Positions 51,925 through 60,435 of a stretch of DNA of 64,000 nucleotides are shown here, one piece after another. How positions within the stretch are numbered: position 1 is the first letter of the stretch; each line of letters begins with the position of its first letter. The stretch covers positions 234,770 through 298,769 of the forward strand of contig JAPPAK010000003.1 of NCBI GenBank assembly GCA_026705605.1, given 5' to 3'. Source of the stretch: Chloroflexota bacterium (GTDB lineage: Bacteria; Chloroflexota; Dehalococcoidia; Tepidiformales; Tepidiformaceae). Both the position numbers and the translations under genes were made by a program. The notes beneath the pieces are model-generated. The model was given only the letters and a program-made list of their open reading frames with translations. It did not search any database and was not told the DNA's origin.

Positions 51925-53181
51925 CTACTCGTTGCGCAGCGCAGCTATCGGGTCGACGGTCGTGGCGCGGTAGGCGGGGTAACTGCCGCTCGCGAAGCCC
52001 ACGCCCGCCGCCACGAGGAACGCCATCGCGATGCTCCACGGCTGGATCAGCGTCGTCATCTCCTGACCACCCAACTCTCGCCCGTCGAGGGCGAACGAGG
52101 CGCCGACGCCGATCGCGATGCCGACGATGCCGCCGAAGAGGCTGAGCGTCAGCGCCTCGGTGACGAACTGCTTCACGATGTCGCCCGCCGTCGCGCCCAC
52201 GGCGCGGCGGATGCCGATCTCGCGCGTCCGCTCGGTGACGGAGACGAGCATGATGTTCATCACCCCGATCCCGCCGACGAGCAGCGAGATGCCGGCGATG
52301 CTGCCGAGCAGGATCGAGAGCGTGTTGCTGACCTCGGTGGCGGCGCTGATCAGGTCGTCCTGGCTCTGGATCACGAAGTCGGGTTCGGGCGTCTCGTGGA
52401 GAAAGAGCAGCAGCTCGGTCACATCCTCCTTGACGCGCTGCTCGTCGGCGCCGCTCGCCGTCTGTACGTCGATCTGCGTGACGCGCAGGTCGCCGGCGGG
52501 CGTGTAGAGGAAGCGCAGGCGGCCCGCCGTGCCGCTCAGCGGGACGAAGACCTGGTCGTTCGCCTCGCTCGCGCCTCCCTGCTCCTCAAGCACGCCGATC
52601 ACGACGAAGCCAAGCGTGATGCGGCCGCCGACGAAGGAGAGCCGCACCTCTTGCCCAATCGGGTCGAGGCCCTCGTAGAGCGTATCGGCTACGCGCGCAC
52701 CGAGGACGGCCACGAGGGCGCCGTCCTCGTCGTGCAGCGGCGTGATGAAGGAGCCCGAGCGGATCGCCAGGTCGCGCACCTCGGCGTATCCGCTCGAGGT
52801 GCTGACGATCTGCGCGCCAACGTTGTTCGCACCCGCGACCGCCTGCGCGTCCACCGCCACGCGCGCGGCGACGGCGACGACGCCGGGGATACCGTCCGCG
52901 GCGATCGCCGCCGCGTCGCCCTGCACGAGCGTGGACTGCTCGAGGCCGGCGAGCGCTCCGGTCTGCGAGGTGGTCGCCTCCGCGCTCGACTCGATGAAGA
53001 TCAGGTCGGTGCCGAGCCCGCGGATCTGGTCCGTGACGCCTCGCTGCGTGCCCTGGCCGACGGCAATCAGCACGATCACCGAGCTGACGCCGATGATCAG
53101 GCCGAGCGAGGTCAGCGCGCTGCGCAGGCGGTTCGCGAAGATCGCGCGCAGGGCGATGCGAAAGGCGTCGAGCGGGCTCAC
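51925..53181 (-). CDS. MacB-like ABC transporter permease
   Basis: A 418-residue type VII ABC permease. A first helix follows the N-terminal SALTSLGLIIGVSSVIVLIAV, then a large extracytoplasmic domain (about 45-275), then three helices with the FtsX-fold signature GIGVMNIMLVSVTERTREIGIRRAVGA. MacB proteins use ATP in the cytosol to drive an extracellular mechanical pump for lipids, peptides or drugs. Its start overlaps the ATPase stop by four bases. Last gene of the operon. Confidence 0.92.
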   Translation of the reverse strand: MSPLDAFRIALRAIFANRLRSALTSLGLIIGVSSVIVLIAVGQGTQRGVTDQIRGLGTDLIFIESSAEATTSQTGALAGLEQSTLVQGDAAAIAADGIPGVVAVAARVAVDAQAVAGANNVGAQIVSTSSGYAEVRDLAIRSGSFITPLHDEDGALVAVLGARVADTLYEGLDPIGQEVRLSFVGGRITLGFVVIGVLEEQGGASEANDQVFVPLSGTAGRLRFLYTPAGDLRVTQIDVQTASGADEQRVKEDVTELLLFLHETPEPDFVIQSQDDLISAATEVSNTLSILLGSIAGISLLVGGIGVMNIMLVSVTERTREIGIRRAVGATAGDIVKQFVTEALTLSLFGGIVGIAIGVGASFALDGRELGGQEMTTLIQPWSIAMAFLVAAGVGFASGSYPAYRATTVDPIAALRNE

Positions 53182-53885
53182 TGCGCAGGCCCGTCCGGCG
53201 CGGCGGCCACCAGCGGAGCGCTGCTGTCCTCGACGATCCGCCCGTCGCGCATGCGCACCGTGCGGCGTGCGTAGGCAGCCACCTCCGGCTCATGCGTGAC
53301 CAGCACCACCGTCAGGCCCTGCTGGTCCACCAACTCGCTTAGCAGCGTCATCAACTCGTGCTCCGTCGCCGTGTCGAGGGCGCCGGTTGGCTCGTCGGCG
53401 AGCAACACGAGCGGGTTCACGACGAGCGATCGGGCGATCGCGACGCGCTGCTGCTCGCCGCCCGAGAGCTCGGTCGGGAGGTGCGTAATGCGGTCCTGCA
53501 GGCCGACCCGCACGAGCGCCTCGGCGGCACGGCGCTTGCGGTCGGCGGCGCCTTGGTAGATCAGCGGCAGCTCGACCTGCTCGAGGGCGGTCATGCGCGG
53601 CAGCAGGTTGTAGAACTGGAAGACGAAGCCGAAGGCGCTGCCTCGCAGGCGCGCGCGTGCATCCTCGGAGAGCTGCGAGACGTCTCGCCCCCCGAAGGCG
53701 TAGCTGCCGCTGCTCGGGCGGTCGAGCAGGCCGATGATGTTCATCAGCGTGCTCTTGCCAGAGCCAGACTGGCCCATGATCGCGACAAACTCCCCGCCGC
53801 CGATCTCGAGGTTCACGCCCGCGAGGGCGTGAACCGCCGTCTCGCCGGTGGAGTAGACGCGGGTCACGTCTTGCAGACGGATCAC
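53178..53885 (-). CDS. MacB/LolD-like ABC transporter ATPase
   Basis: A 235-residue ATPase with Walker A GQSGSGKSTLMNIIG, Q-loop VFQFYNLLPRM, signature LSGGEQQRVAIARSL, Walker B VLLADEPTGALD and H-loop VTHEP. It energises the adjacent MacB-like permease. GTG at 53885 overlaps the stop of the adaptor gene (GTGA); the frame runs further upstream but without homology. Confidence 0.94.
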   Translation of the reverse strand: MIRLQDVTRVYSTGETAVHALAGVNLEIGGGEFVAIMGQSGSGKSTLMNIIGLLDRPSSGSYAFGGRDVSQLSEDARARLRGSAFGFVFQFYNLLPRMTALEQVELPLIYQGAADRKRRAAEALVRVGLQDRITHLPTELSGGEQQRVAIARSLVVNPLVLLADEPTGALDTATEHELMTLLSELVDQQGLTVVLVTHEPEVAAYARRTVRMRDGRIVEDSSAPLVAAAPDGPAQ

Positions 53886-56590
53886 TGTCGACCTCCACCG
53901 CCAGGACCGCCGCCGCCGAAGCCACCGCCGGGCTGCTGTCGCTGCTGCTGGGCGCTGAAAGCGATCCCGGAGTTGTCGGCGCCGATCAGGAGCACCGCGC
54001 CGGCCTCGATCCCGCTCAGGATCTCGACGTTGGTCCCGTCGGACTCGCCGACCTCGACGGTGACGCGCTCGAAGGCGATCACTCCATCCCCGGCATCGTC
54101 GGCTGCCGGGCCGGGGACCGTCACGAACCACGCGCCATCGAGCTGGCGCACGGCCGAGACCGGGACCAGCACGGCCTGTTCCCGCAGTTCCTTCAGGATC
54201 GTGACGCTCGCGCTCATCCCCGGCGCGGGCAGCGGGCGCGCTGCGAGGGCGCCCTGCTGCGTTTCGGCTCCTTGCTCGAGCGCGTTCGACGTGAGGTTCG
54301 CGAGGCGTTCGAGCATCTGCGGGGGAATCTCGAAACCCTCGGGCAGCGGCTCGCCGTTAGCCACCGCTTGCAACACCTGCTGGATCGTGACGCCCTCGGG
54401 CAGATCGAGGCCGGCCAGCAGCCCACCGCCACCGAGGCCACCCGCGCCTCGTGCGTCGCCGCCAGCAGCGTCACCTTCCCTAGCGCCGCCACCACCTTCC
54501 CCAGCGCCGCCGCCACCTTCCCCAGCGCCGCCGCCAGAGCCCTCGCCGGCCCCGGCTCCGAAGCCGGCCCCCGCGAGGAGTCTGGCGAGGTCGCCTCCGG
54601 TTCCGCGGAGCGCGGCGAGCTCGGCGGCGACCTCGGCGATCTCCGGCCCCGCGAGGAGGCGCGCCTCCACTTCGTAGGTGACGACGCCCTGCGCGGCGTT
54701 CGGCACGCGGCTGATCGAGGCGATCCGGACCGCGTACTCGACATCGTCGATGGCGTCGAAGGTGGCAATCCCGGCCTGGCCGACCTCCAGGCTCAGCAGG
54801 TTCGCCTCGGTCACGGTGAGCGCGATCAGGATCCGGTCGGAGGTGCTCAGGGTAAGCGCGGCGAGGCTCGCCGCCACGCGGTCGCCCGGCTGCACGTTCA
54901 CGGCCTCGACGATCCCGTGGAACGGCGCCGTCACCGTGAAGTCGGCGAGGGCGGCCCGCGCCTCCTCGAGGGAGATCTCGGAGAGCCGTACGTTCTCCTC
55001 CTGCTGCGCGATCGCGTTCGCGGTCGGGCCCGCGTTCAGCTCGTCGTAGCGCGCCTGCGCGCTGGCGAGGCTCGCGCGCGCACTCTCGAGGGAGGCGCGC
55101 GCCTGCTCGAACTCGCCCTCGTCGGCGGGGGCGCGCAGGTCCTCGAACCGCGCCGCGGCGGCAGCGTGGTTCGCCCTCGCGGCCTCCACCGCAAGCTCCG
55201 CCTGGCGCACGTCCTCCGCACTCGGTTCTGCGTGCAGCTCCTCGAGGCGCGCCACGGTCGCCGTGTGGCTCGCACGCGCCGCCTCCACCGCAAGCTCCGC
55301 CTGGCGCACGTCCTCCGCGCTCGGCTCTGCCTGCAGCTCCTCGAGTCGCGCCACGGCCGAGGCGTGGTTCGCACGCGCCGCCTCCACGCTCTGCTCGGCC
55401 TGGTAGCGATCCTCCTCTGAGGCCGGGGCGAGCAGGTCGGCCAGCCGCTGCTCCGCCGAGGAGAGCGCCGTGACGGCCGACTGCCTCGTCGCGTCGTCTG
55501 CGACGAACGCGACGTTGGCGTTGATCACGGCACTGGCGTAACGCTGGAAGTTGCTGCTCCGATCCTCGGCCAAGTCGCGCAGCTCCCGGACCTGTGCGTC
55601 GGAAAGCGCCAGCGGGGCGGTGCATGGGCCCTCGGCGACATCATTGATGTGGTCGTACTGCTCGCAGAACTCGTCGAAGGCGTCTTCGAGGGCGTGCCAG
55701 GAGTCGTCGGCCCTGTCGATCGCCCCGCTTAGCTGTGCCCGTGCCTGCGTGACGTCCGTACGTGCGGCGGCGATCTCCGTCTCGCCGGGACCCGCGATCA
55801 GAGCCGCCAGCGCCTCTTCCGCGCTCGATAGCTGCCCGAGGGCGTTCGCCACCGCCTGCTCGGCGCTCGCCAGCTCGCTCACGCTCGGCGGCTCCGAGAG
55901 CCGCGCCAGCGCCTCTTCTGCGCTCGATAGCTGCCCGAGGGCGCTCGCCACCGCCTGCTCGGCGCTCGCCAGCTCGCTCACGCTGGGCGGTTCCGAGAGC
56001 CGCACCAGCGCCTCTTCTGCGCTCGATAGCTGCCCGAGGGCGCTCGCCACCGCCTGCTCGGCACTCGCCAGCTCGCTCGCGGCGGGCGGCTCGGAAAGCC
56101 GCTTGAGCACCTGCTCGGCGTTCAGCACCTGGGTCTCAGCCGACTCGATCGACTGTCGTGCGGACGCGATCTCCGCGGCGGCCGGATCGGCAAGCAGGGC
56201 GTCAAGCCGCAACTCCGCGAGCCGCAACTGCGTCTCGGCCGTTGCGACCCGGCGCTGCGCATCGGCGTCGTCCAGGGTCGCCAGCACATCGCCCGTTTGC
56301 ACGGCATCGCCGCTCTCGACCTCGACCGTAGCAACGGTGCCGGCGACGCCGAAACTGAGCGTGGTGCTGCGTTCGGCCTCAGCCGAGCCGGAGAGATCCA
56401 CGGTCGTGCTGAGCTGGCCCATCACCGCCTCGCTGCGCTGCGGTTCGGCAACGATGTCCGTCTCTCCAGGCCGGAGCAGGAACCAGGTGGCGACCGCGAC
56501 AGCAACGAGGACGGCGCTGGCCACGAGGAGCAGCCACCGGCGGCGCGAGCTACGGCCGCGGATCAGGAGGTCGATGTCGACTTCGCTCAT
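53882..56590 (-). CDS. HlyD/MacA-like membrane fusion protein with expanded coiled-coil hairpin
   Basis: A 902-residue periplasmic-adaptor-type protein. One N-terminal helix (WLLLVASAVLVAVAVATWFL), a lipoyl half-motif (VATVEVESGDAVQTGDVLAT), then a very long coiled-coil hairpin. Residues 165-263 are three 33-residue repeats (LSEPPSVSELASAEQAVASA type); residues 388-486 are another three (AEPSAEDVRQAELAVEAARA type). The second lipoyl half is FTVTAPFHGIVEAVNVQPGD. A Gly-rich insert (674-724) interrupts the later beta domain. ATG at 56590. Normal MacA proteins are about 370-400 residues. Confidence 0.9.
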   Translation of the reverse strand: MSEVDIDLLIRGRSSRRRWLLLVASAVLVAVAVATWFLLRPGETDIVAEPQRSEAVMGQLSTTVDLSGSAEAERSTTLSFGVAGTVATVEVESGDAVQTGDVLATLDDADAQRRVATAETQLRLAELRLDALLADPAAAEIASARQSIESAETQVLNAEQVLKRLSEPPAASELASAEQAVASALGQLSSAEEALVRLSEPPSVSELASAEQAVASALGQLSSAEEALARLSEPPSVSELASAEQAVANALGQLSSAEEALAALIAGPGETEIAAARTDVTQARAQLSGAIDRADDSWHALEDAFDEFCEQYDHINDVAEGPCTAPLALSDAQVRELRDLAEDRSSNFQRYASAVINANVAFVADDATRQSAVTALSSAEQRLADLLAPASEEDRYQAEQSVEAARANHASAVARLEELQAEPSAEDVRQAELAVEAARASHTATVARLEELHAEPSAEDVRQAELAVEAARANHAAAAARFEDLRAPADEGEFEQARASLESARASLASAQARYDELNAGPTANAIAQQEENVRLSEISLEEARAALADFTVTAPFHGIVEAVNVQPGDRVAASLAALTLSTSDRILIALTVTEANLLSLEVGQAGIATFDAIDDVEYAVRIASISRVPNAAQGVVTYEVEARLLAGPEIAEVAAELAALRGTGGDLARLLAGAGFGAGAGEGSGGGAGEGGGGAGEGGGGAREGDAAGGDARGAGGLGGGGLLAGLDLPEGVTIQQVLQAVANGEPLPEGFEIPPQMLERLANLTSNALEQGAETQQGALAARPLPAPGMSASVTILKELREQAVLVPVSAVRQLDGAWFVTVPGPAADDAGDGVIAFERVTVEVGESDGTNVEILSGIEAGAVLLIGADNSGIAFSAQQQRQQPGGGFGGGGPGGGGRQ

Positions 56591-56662
56591 TGGTGGTCTC
56601 TCATCCGATCGGGAGGCGGCGCCACCGGCCAGCGCGGCCATTTGCGGTCTTCGTTCGTAGCC

Positions 56663-56716
56663 TCATCTGGCGGTTCCTCCCGTGCGGCGGAGCTCGCGGC
56701 TCCAGGACATGGACAT
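56663..56716 (-). CDS. possible leader peptide of the exporter operon
   Basis: Seventeen codons (MSMSWSRELRRTGGTAR) end 73 bases before the adaptor gene, and the stop TGA overlaps an ATG of a further 21-codon frame. The start is identical to the left leader copy at 51834. Whether it is translated is unknown; it may be part of a regulatory leader. Confidence 0.3.
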   Translation of the reverse strand: MSMSWSRELRRTGGTAR

Positions 56717-56753
56717 GCGAGGAGGCTAGCGAGGGCCACTTAAGGTCTCCGTA
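56690..56753. repeat. direct repeat of the exporter leader region, right copy
   Basis: Matches 51808-51871 at 60 of 64 bases. This copy is upstream of the exporter operon and keeps the intact tandem CTTA site and the leader start. See the operator entry at 56739. Confidence 0.85.
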
Positions 56754-56755
56754 AG
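56739..56755 (-). promoter_or_regulatory. tandem 11-bp CTTA repeat, probable response-regulator operator
   Basis: On the minus strand CTTACGGAGAC is followed at once by CTTAAG, giving CTTA boxes 11 bases apart, one helical turn, the usual spacing for OmpR-family dimers. The same pattern, CTTATGCAGGT-CTTATCG, lies upstream of the response-regulator gene at 59087. The site is 149 bases upstream of the adaptor gene ATG. Confidence 0.5.
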
Positions 56756-56789
56756 GCAGCGGGGCGCGGGCTGCGACGCGACGGCCTGA

Positions 56790-57161
56790 CCGGCCATGTC
56801 GCCTTCGACGGCGCCTCAGCCTCGAGAAGGCCGCGGTGCACCCCTACGACGTGGACAGCCCGATCGGGGGCGGAGACGCCGCGGACGTGGCTCTGTGGGA
56901 CCGAGTTCTGAGCACGGTCAGTGTTTGGTGGACCACGTCAAGGACCCCGCCGGCGAGAAGCGCGACCTCGTCATCCCCAGCCACGAAGTGGCGGCGGCCC
57001 AGCGGACGATGGCGGCCGTGGGTGTGCTCGATGCCGTAAGCGAGGACCAGGCGTAGTCGTTGGACGACATCACCGCCCGCATCATCGAGTTCTACGCGGG
57101 GTGGGATGCGGCGGCGGGGCTGGAGGCGATCGTGGCCTTCCTGGGGCGGACCCTGGGCTAG
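56790..57161 (+). pseudogene. frameshifted gene remnant
   Basis: Two protein-like pieces lie in different frames and abut near 56930: AAVHPYDVDSPIGGGDAADV (with ALWDRVL), and VDHVKDPAGEKRDLVIPSHE (stop at 57054-57056). A third piece, LDDITARIIEFYAGWDAAAG, ends at 57161. They look like parts of one degraded gene; no family recognised. The end overlaps the kinase stop. Confidence 0.4.
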
Positions 57162-58369
57162 CTCCCGCGGGTCGCGTTCCCGGGGAGCCGAACCTCAATC
57201 TCCAGGCCACCCTCGCGACGTGCCCTGGCGGAAAGGGATCCGTCGTGCGCCCGGACGATGGCCTGCACGATGGAGAGCCCGAGGCCGAGGCCGCTTCGGC
57301 CCGCTCCCGATTCCTGCCGCTGGACGAAGGGCTGGAAGAAGCTCTCGACCTCCTCGGCGGTGATCCGCGGGCCGGAGTTCCTGACCCGCAGGACGGCTTC
57401 CCCGCCCTCCTGCGCCACCTCGACCCACACCCAGCCATCCGCCACGTTGTGCCGGATGGCGTTTTCGACGAGGTTGGTAACCAGCCGTTCGAGCAGGGCG
57501 CGATCGGCCCAGGCCGTCGCGTCCCCCAGCTCCAGGGTCAGCTCGAGCTGGTTGGCGGAGGAGGCGAGGCCTCCGACCACGTCGCCGGCAAGCTCGGCGA
57601 CGTCGACCTGGACGCGCGACAGGAGCCCGCTTTCGCTGCGGGCAAGGGCGAGGAGGCCGTCGACGGTACGCTCGCCCTGCTCGGTCGAGTCCAGGATGCG
57701 CTGGGCGAACTCGCGCTCTGCTTCGGTGGACCCGGGGTCGGCGAGCTTGATCTCGGCCTCGGTGCGGAGGATGGCGAGGGGCGTGCGCAACTCGTGGGAG
57801 ACGTTCGCAGAGAAGGAGCGCTGACTGTTGAAGGCTTTCTCCAGCGCTTCGAGGAGGGAGTCGAGGGTGTCGGCAAGCTCCTTCAGCTCGTCGTCGGGGC
57901 CCTGGAGGGCGACGCGGTGGTGGAGATCGGTCTCGGACGATGCGCGGGCCGTTTCCGTGATGCGCTGCACGGGCCGCAGGACGCGCCCCGCCACGATCCA
58001 GCCCAGCCCCAGGGCCACAACGGTAGTGGCGCCGAGGGCGATCCCGGACTGGACGAGCTGTTCGCGGAGGGCGTCGTCGACGGCGTCGTCGATGGCGGCA
58101 TCATGCACGTCGGCGACGAACTTGAAGATGGTGCGGCCGTCCCTGGCCGTGAACTCGCGCAGGCGCTTGCCGTCGGGCAGGCGTTCGCCGAACGCCTCCA
58201 TGACCTCCACTTCGGCGAAGAAGGCCCGCTTTTCGGCGATGTCGTCCCCGTCGAGGGCGTCCCGGTAGAGGAAGTGGGTGATGGCGATGAGCACGAGCCC
58301 GGCCAGGAGAAAGAGCGACCCGTAGAGGATGGTCAGGCGGATGCGGACGGTGGGCTGGGGGAACCTCAC
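57158..58369 (-). CDS. two-component sensor histidine kinase
   Basis: A 403-residue membrane kinase. Helices at about 10-32 and 108-130 frame an extracytoplasmic domain of some 75 residues. Then HAMP (RVLRPVQRITETARASSE), the phosphoacceptor box FSANVSHELRTPLAILR, the N box LVTNLVENAIRHN and the G boxes RSGLGLGLSIVQAIVRAHDG. GTG at 58369 overlapping the regulator stop. Probably controls the exporter operon, judged by location and shared sites. Confidence 0.93.
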   Translation of the reverse strand: MRFPQPTVRIRLTILYGSLFLLAGLVLIAITHFLYRDALDGDDIAEKRAFFAEVEVMEAFGERLPDGKRLREFTARDGRTIFKFVADVHDAAIDDAVDDALREQLVQSGIALGATTVVALGLGWIVAGRVLRPVQRITETARASSETDLHHRVALQGPDDELKELADTLDSLLEALEKAFNSQRSFSANVSHELRTPLAILRTEAEIKLADPGSTEAEREFAQRILDSTEQGERTVDGLLALARSESGLLSRVQVDVAELAGDVVGGLASSANQLELTLELGDATAWADRALLERLVTNLVENAIRHNVADGWVWVEVAQEGGEAVLRVRNSGPRITAEEVESFFQPFVQRQESGAGRSGLGLGLSIVQAIVRAHDGSLSARARREGGLEIEVRLPGNATRGS

Positions 58370-59031
58370 GGCGCATTCCCGATCCGGTAGCCCGCGCCCT
58401 TCACGGTCTCGACAACCGGCGGGCCGCCCAGCTTGCGGCGGAGGGTCATGATGGTGACGGGAACCACGTTGGTCATCGGGTCGGCATGCTCGTCCCAGAC
58501 ACGCTCCAGCAACTCCTCGGCGCTGACGACGTTGCCGCGGGCGCCCAGCAACACCTCCAGCACGGCGAACTCCTTGCGGGTGAGGCGCAAGTCTCGACCA
58601 TCGCGGCTGGCGTGGTGGGGGCCGGGCTCGAGGCGCACGTCGCCGGCCTCGAGCACCGGCGGCGTGCTCACGGCGCTGCGGCGGGCGAGGGCGCGGATGC
58701 GGGCGACCAGCTCGCGCAGGGCGAACGGCTTGGGAAGGTAGTCATCGGCGCCGAGGGAGAGCCCTTCCACGCGGTCATCGAGCGCCCCCGAGGCAGTCAG
58801 CATCAGGATGCGGGGGGCGTTGGGGCGGTTCGCCAGGCGGCGGCACACCTCGTCGCCATGGAGGCCGGGCAAGTCGCGATCGAGGAGCACGACGTCGTAG
58901 CGGTTGACGAGGGCCTTTTCCAGGCCCGACTCGCCGTTGAGGGCGATGTCGATGGCGAAGCCCGCCTGGCGCAGGCCACGGGCGACGACGTCGGCCAGGC
59001 GCTCGTCATCCTCGACGATGAGCACTCGCAT
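58366..59031 (-). CDS. OmpR-family response regulator
   Basis: A 221-residue regulator: receiver domain with MRVLIVEDDERLADVVARGL, phospho-Asp in VVLLDRDLPG and Lys in DDYLPKPFALREL; then a winged-helix DNA-binding domain (LTRKEFAVLEVLLGARGNVV; VTIMTLRRKLGG). ATG at 59031, no clear ribosome site. Followed by its kinase with a four-base overlap. Confidence 0.94.
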   Translation of the reverse strand: MRVLIVEDDERLADVVARGLRQAGFAIDIALNGESGLEKALVNRYDVVLLDRDLPGLHGDEVCRRLANRPNAPRILMLTASGALDDRVEGLSLGADDYLPKPFALRELVARIRALARRSAVSTPPVLEAGDVRLEPGPHHASRDGRDLRLTRKEFAVLEVLLGARGNVVSAEELLERVWDEHADPMTNVVPVTIMTLRRKLGGPPVVETVKGAGYRIGNAP

Positions 59032-59053
59032 GCGGCCATTGTGCGGGTGTGGG

Positions 59054-59104
59054 GCATAAGGCCCAGATAAAAGGCGCCAGGTCCAGCTTATGCAGGTCTT
59101 ATCG
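59054..59104. promoter_or_regulatory. regulatory region of the response-regulator gene
   Basis: Contains a 7-bp inverted repeat GCATAAG ... CTTATGC (59054-59060 and 59087-59093) and, on the plus strand, tandem CTTATGCAGGT-CTTATCG (59087-59104) with CTTA boxes 11 bases apart. This matches the operator upstream of the exporter operon and lies 23-73 bases upstream of the regulator's ATG, which suggests autoregulation. Confidence 0.5.
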
Positions 59105-59443
59105 ACCATCTGCGAGCATTCGCGACGGCAGGACAACACCGCTGAAGGCGTCCGCTGGGACTTCCACCAGCACGTGCGCGACGTCACCCCGGAGGAGGTA
59201 ATGGCGGCGATGGAGTCGATGGGCGACGGCGAAGGCTTGCCAGGCAGGGACACAGCGGCGCTTGGCAGGAACAAATCGCGCAGGAGCCCGAGGACGGGTT
59301 CTTCGGCGGTCGCACTGCTGAGCGGGCGAAGTCTCCTTAGGACGTCGTAGCCCTCATAGTGCGCCCGAGAGCTGGCAGCGCTAGACCTGCACGCCATCCT
59401 CAGACGAGTTCTCCTCGAAGCCTTTCACCGAACAGGCCCTATT
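59105..59443. other. gene-poor stretch
   Basis: No convincing complete gene. A plus-strand frame beginning at 59090 contains RWDFHQHVRDVTPEEVMAAM, then degenerates; it may be a decayed gene end. Near 59385 a new plus-strand frame opens (KPFTEQALLSQPDDESEGSR) that ends in repeat R2. Confidence 0.3.
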
Positions 59444-59545
59444 GAGCCAACCGGATGACGAGAGCGAAGGTTCTCGATTTTGTCCAGTCTGGTGGGCCTA
59501 ACTTGACGGTAGGCAGTACCACCTTCGAGGTGCTGTTCAGCCTGT
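59444..59545. repeat. direct repeat R2 (composite; pairs with R1 and R3)
   Basis: The right part, 59484-59545, matches R1 at 60 of 62 bases. The left part, 59461-59495, is identical over 35 bases to 63336-63370 (R3), with looser similarity back to about 59444. R2 is thus the junction type from which both others share a half. A frame open from 59385 ends inside it as RFCPVWWA-stop. Confidence 0.85.
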
Positions 59546-60036
59546 GACTGCTGGCATCCACTGTTTCTGAGGCCGCTTCGCGCCGCCGCACCAACACGAG
59601 GTTGACACTCCGCTCGTGCGAAGTGGACTGCGCTCGGTTCTTCGTGATGCTGTCGTTCTGACGCTCACGTCAAGCACCTACTCGTCGTCCGCCGCGGTCC
59701 CGCCCCAGCGTCCAGGCGAAGCCCTCCGAAGCCGCGACCCAATGGGTCGGGCCGGACGAGATGCGGTCAGGGTGTTCAGCCCAGGCACACTGACGACGCC
59801 GGGGAAGTACTCCAGCGACAAGCCCGTGGTCTCACCCCAGGTGAGACGACGACCACCTCCTCCGGGAAGCCCGGACTCGGCAATCGCCACGCTCTCTGCG
59901 CCGGGCCACTCGAACGAGGTCCATATGGGGCCAGCGCAAGTTCGGTGACCGTGGGCTTGAAGACCACGCGGTGAGTTCTTGGCGAATGCCGTCAGCCGAG
60001 GGCACGGTGAGCCCTGCAGCAAGCACGGCCGACGTG
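59546..60036. other. non-coding or decayed stretch
   Basis: About 490 bases with lower GC than the left half of the window. Open frames on both strands show no family resemblance and no ribosome sites. Nothing else seen. Confidence 0.3.
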
Positions 60037-60425
60037 CTATTTCCGGCCGGAAGCTCCTACTATCGCGACGAACTCGCCGGACCAAACCTCAAGGTCGATG
60101 TCCTGCAGGACCTGTGGCCTTTCAACTGCCGTCTGCGAACTGCCCCCTTCACCCGAGAGGGCGTTAAGCGGGAATCCCACAATGGAGAGAACGTCGCCAG
60201 TCCCAAGCAGTCCTTCGATCGACACTTCGGACAGCGGCGGATACTCGAAGCCAACCCCTTGGAATCGCAGAGCTGGCGAGCGCGAAGCGGCAACGGGGGA
60301 GCTGTGATCCGCTCGTGCTGAGACTGGCCGAGATGTACTCCCCCGCACTCTCTCCAGAGTCGAGTACGTCGAACACGCTCTCAAAGGCGATTCCGGCCCT
60401 GATCGCAGAGTAACGAAAACCGATG
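60037..60425 (-). pseudogene. fragment of an ABC exporter (end of membrane domain and start of ATPase)
   Basis: On the minus strand the first frame reads AIRAGIAFESVFDVLDSGES, like the linker after the membrane domain of ABC exporters. After a frame change the second reads ALRFQGVGFEYPPLSEV and VLQDIDLEVWSGEFVAIVGA, then SGRK-stop, so the Walker A loop is cut at the point where GSGKST should follow. One frameshift and one truncation; a dead remnant. Confidence 0.65.
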
Positions 60426-60435
60426 ACCGGCTAAT

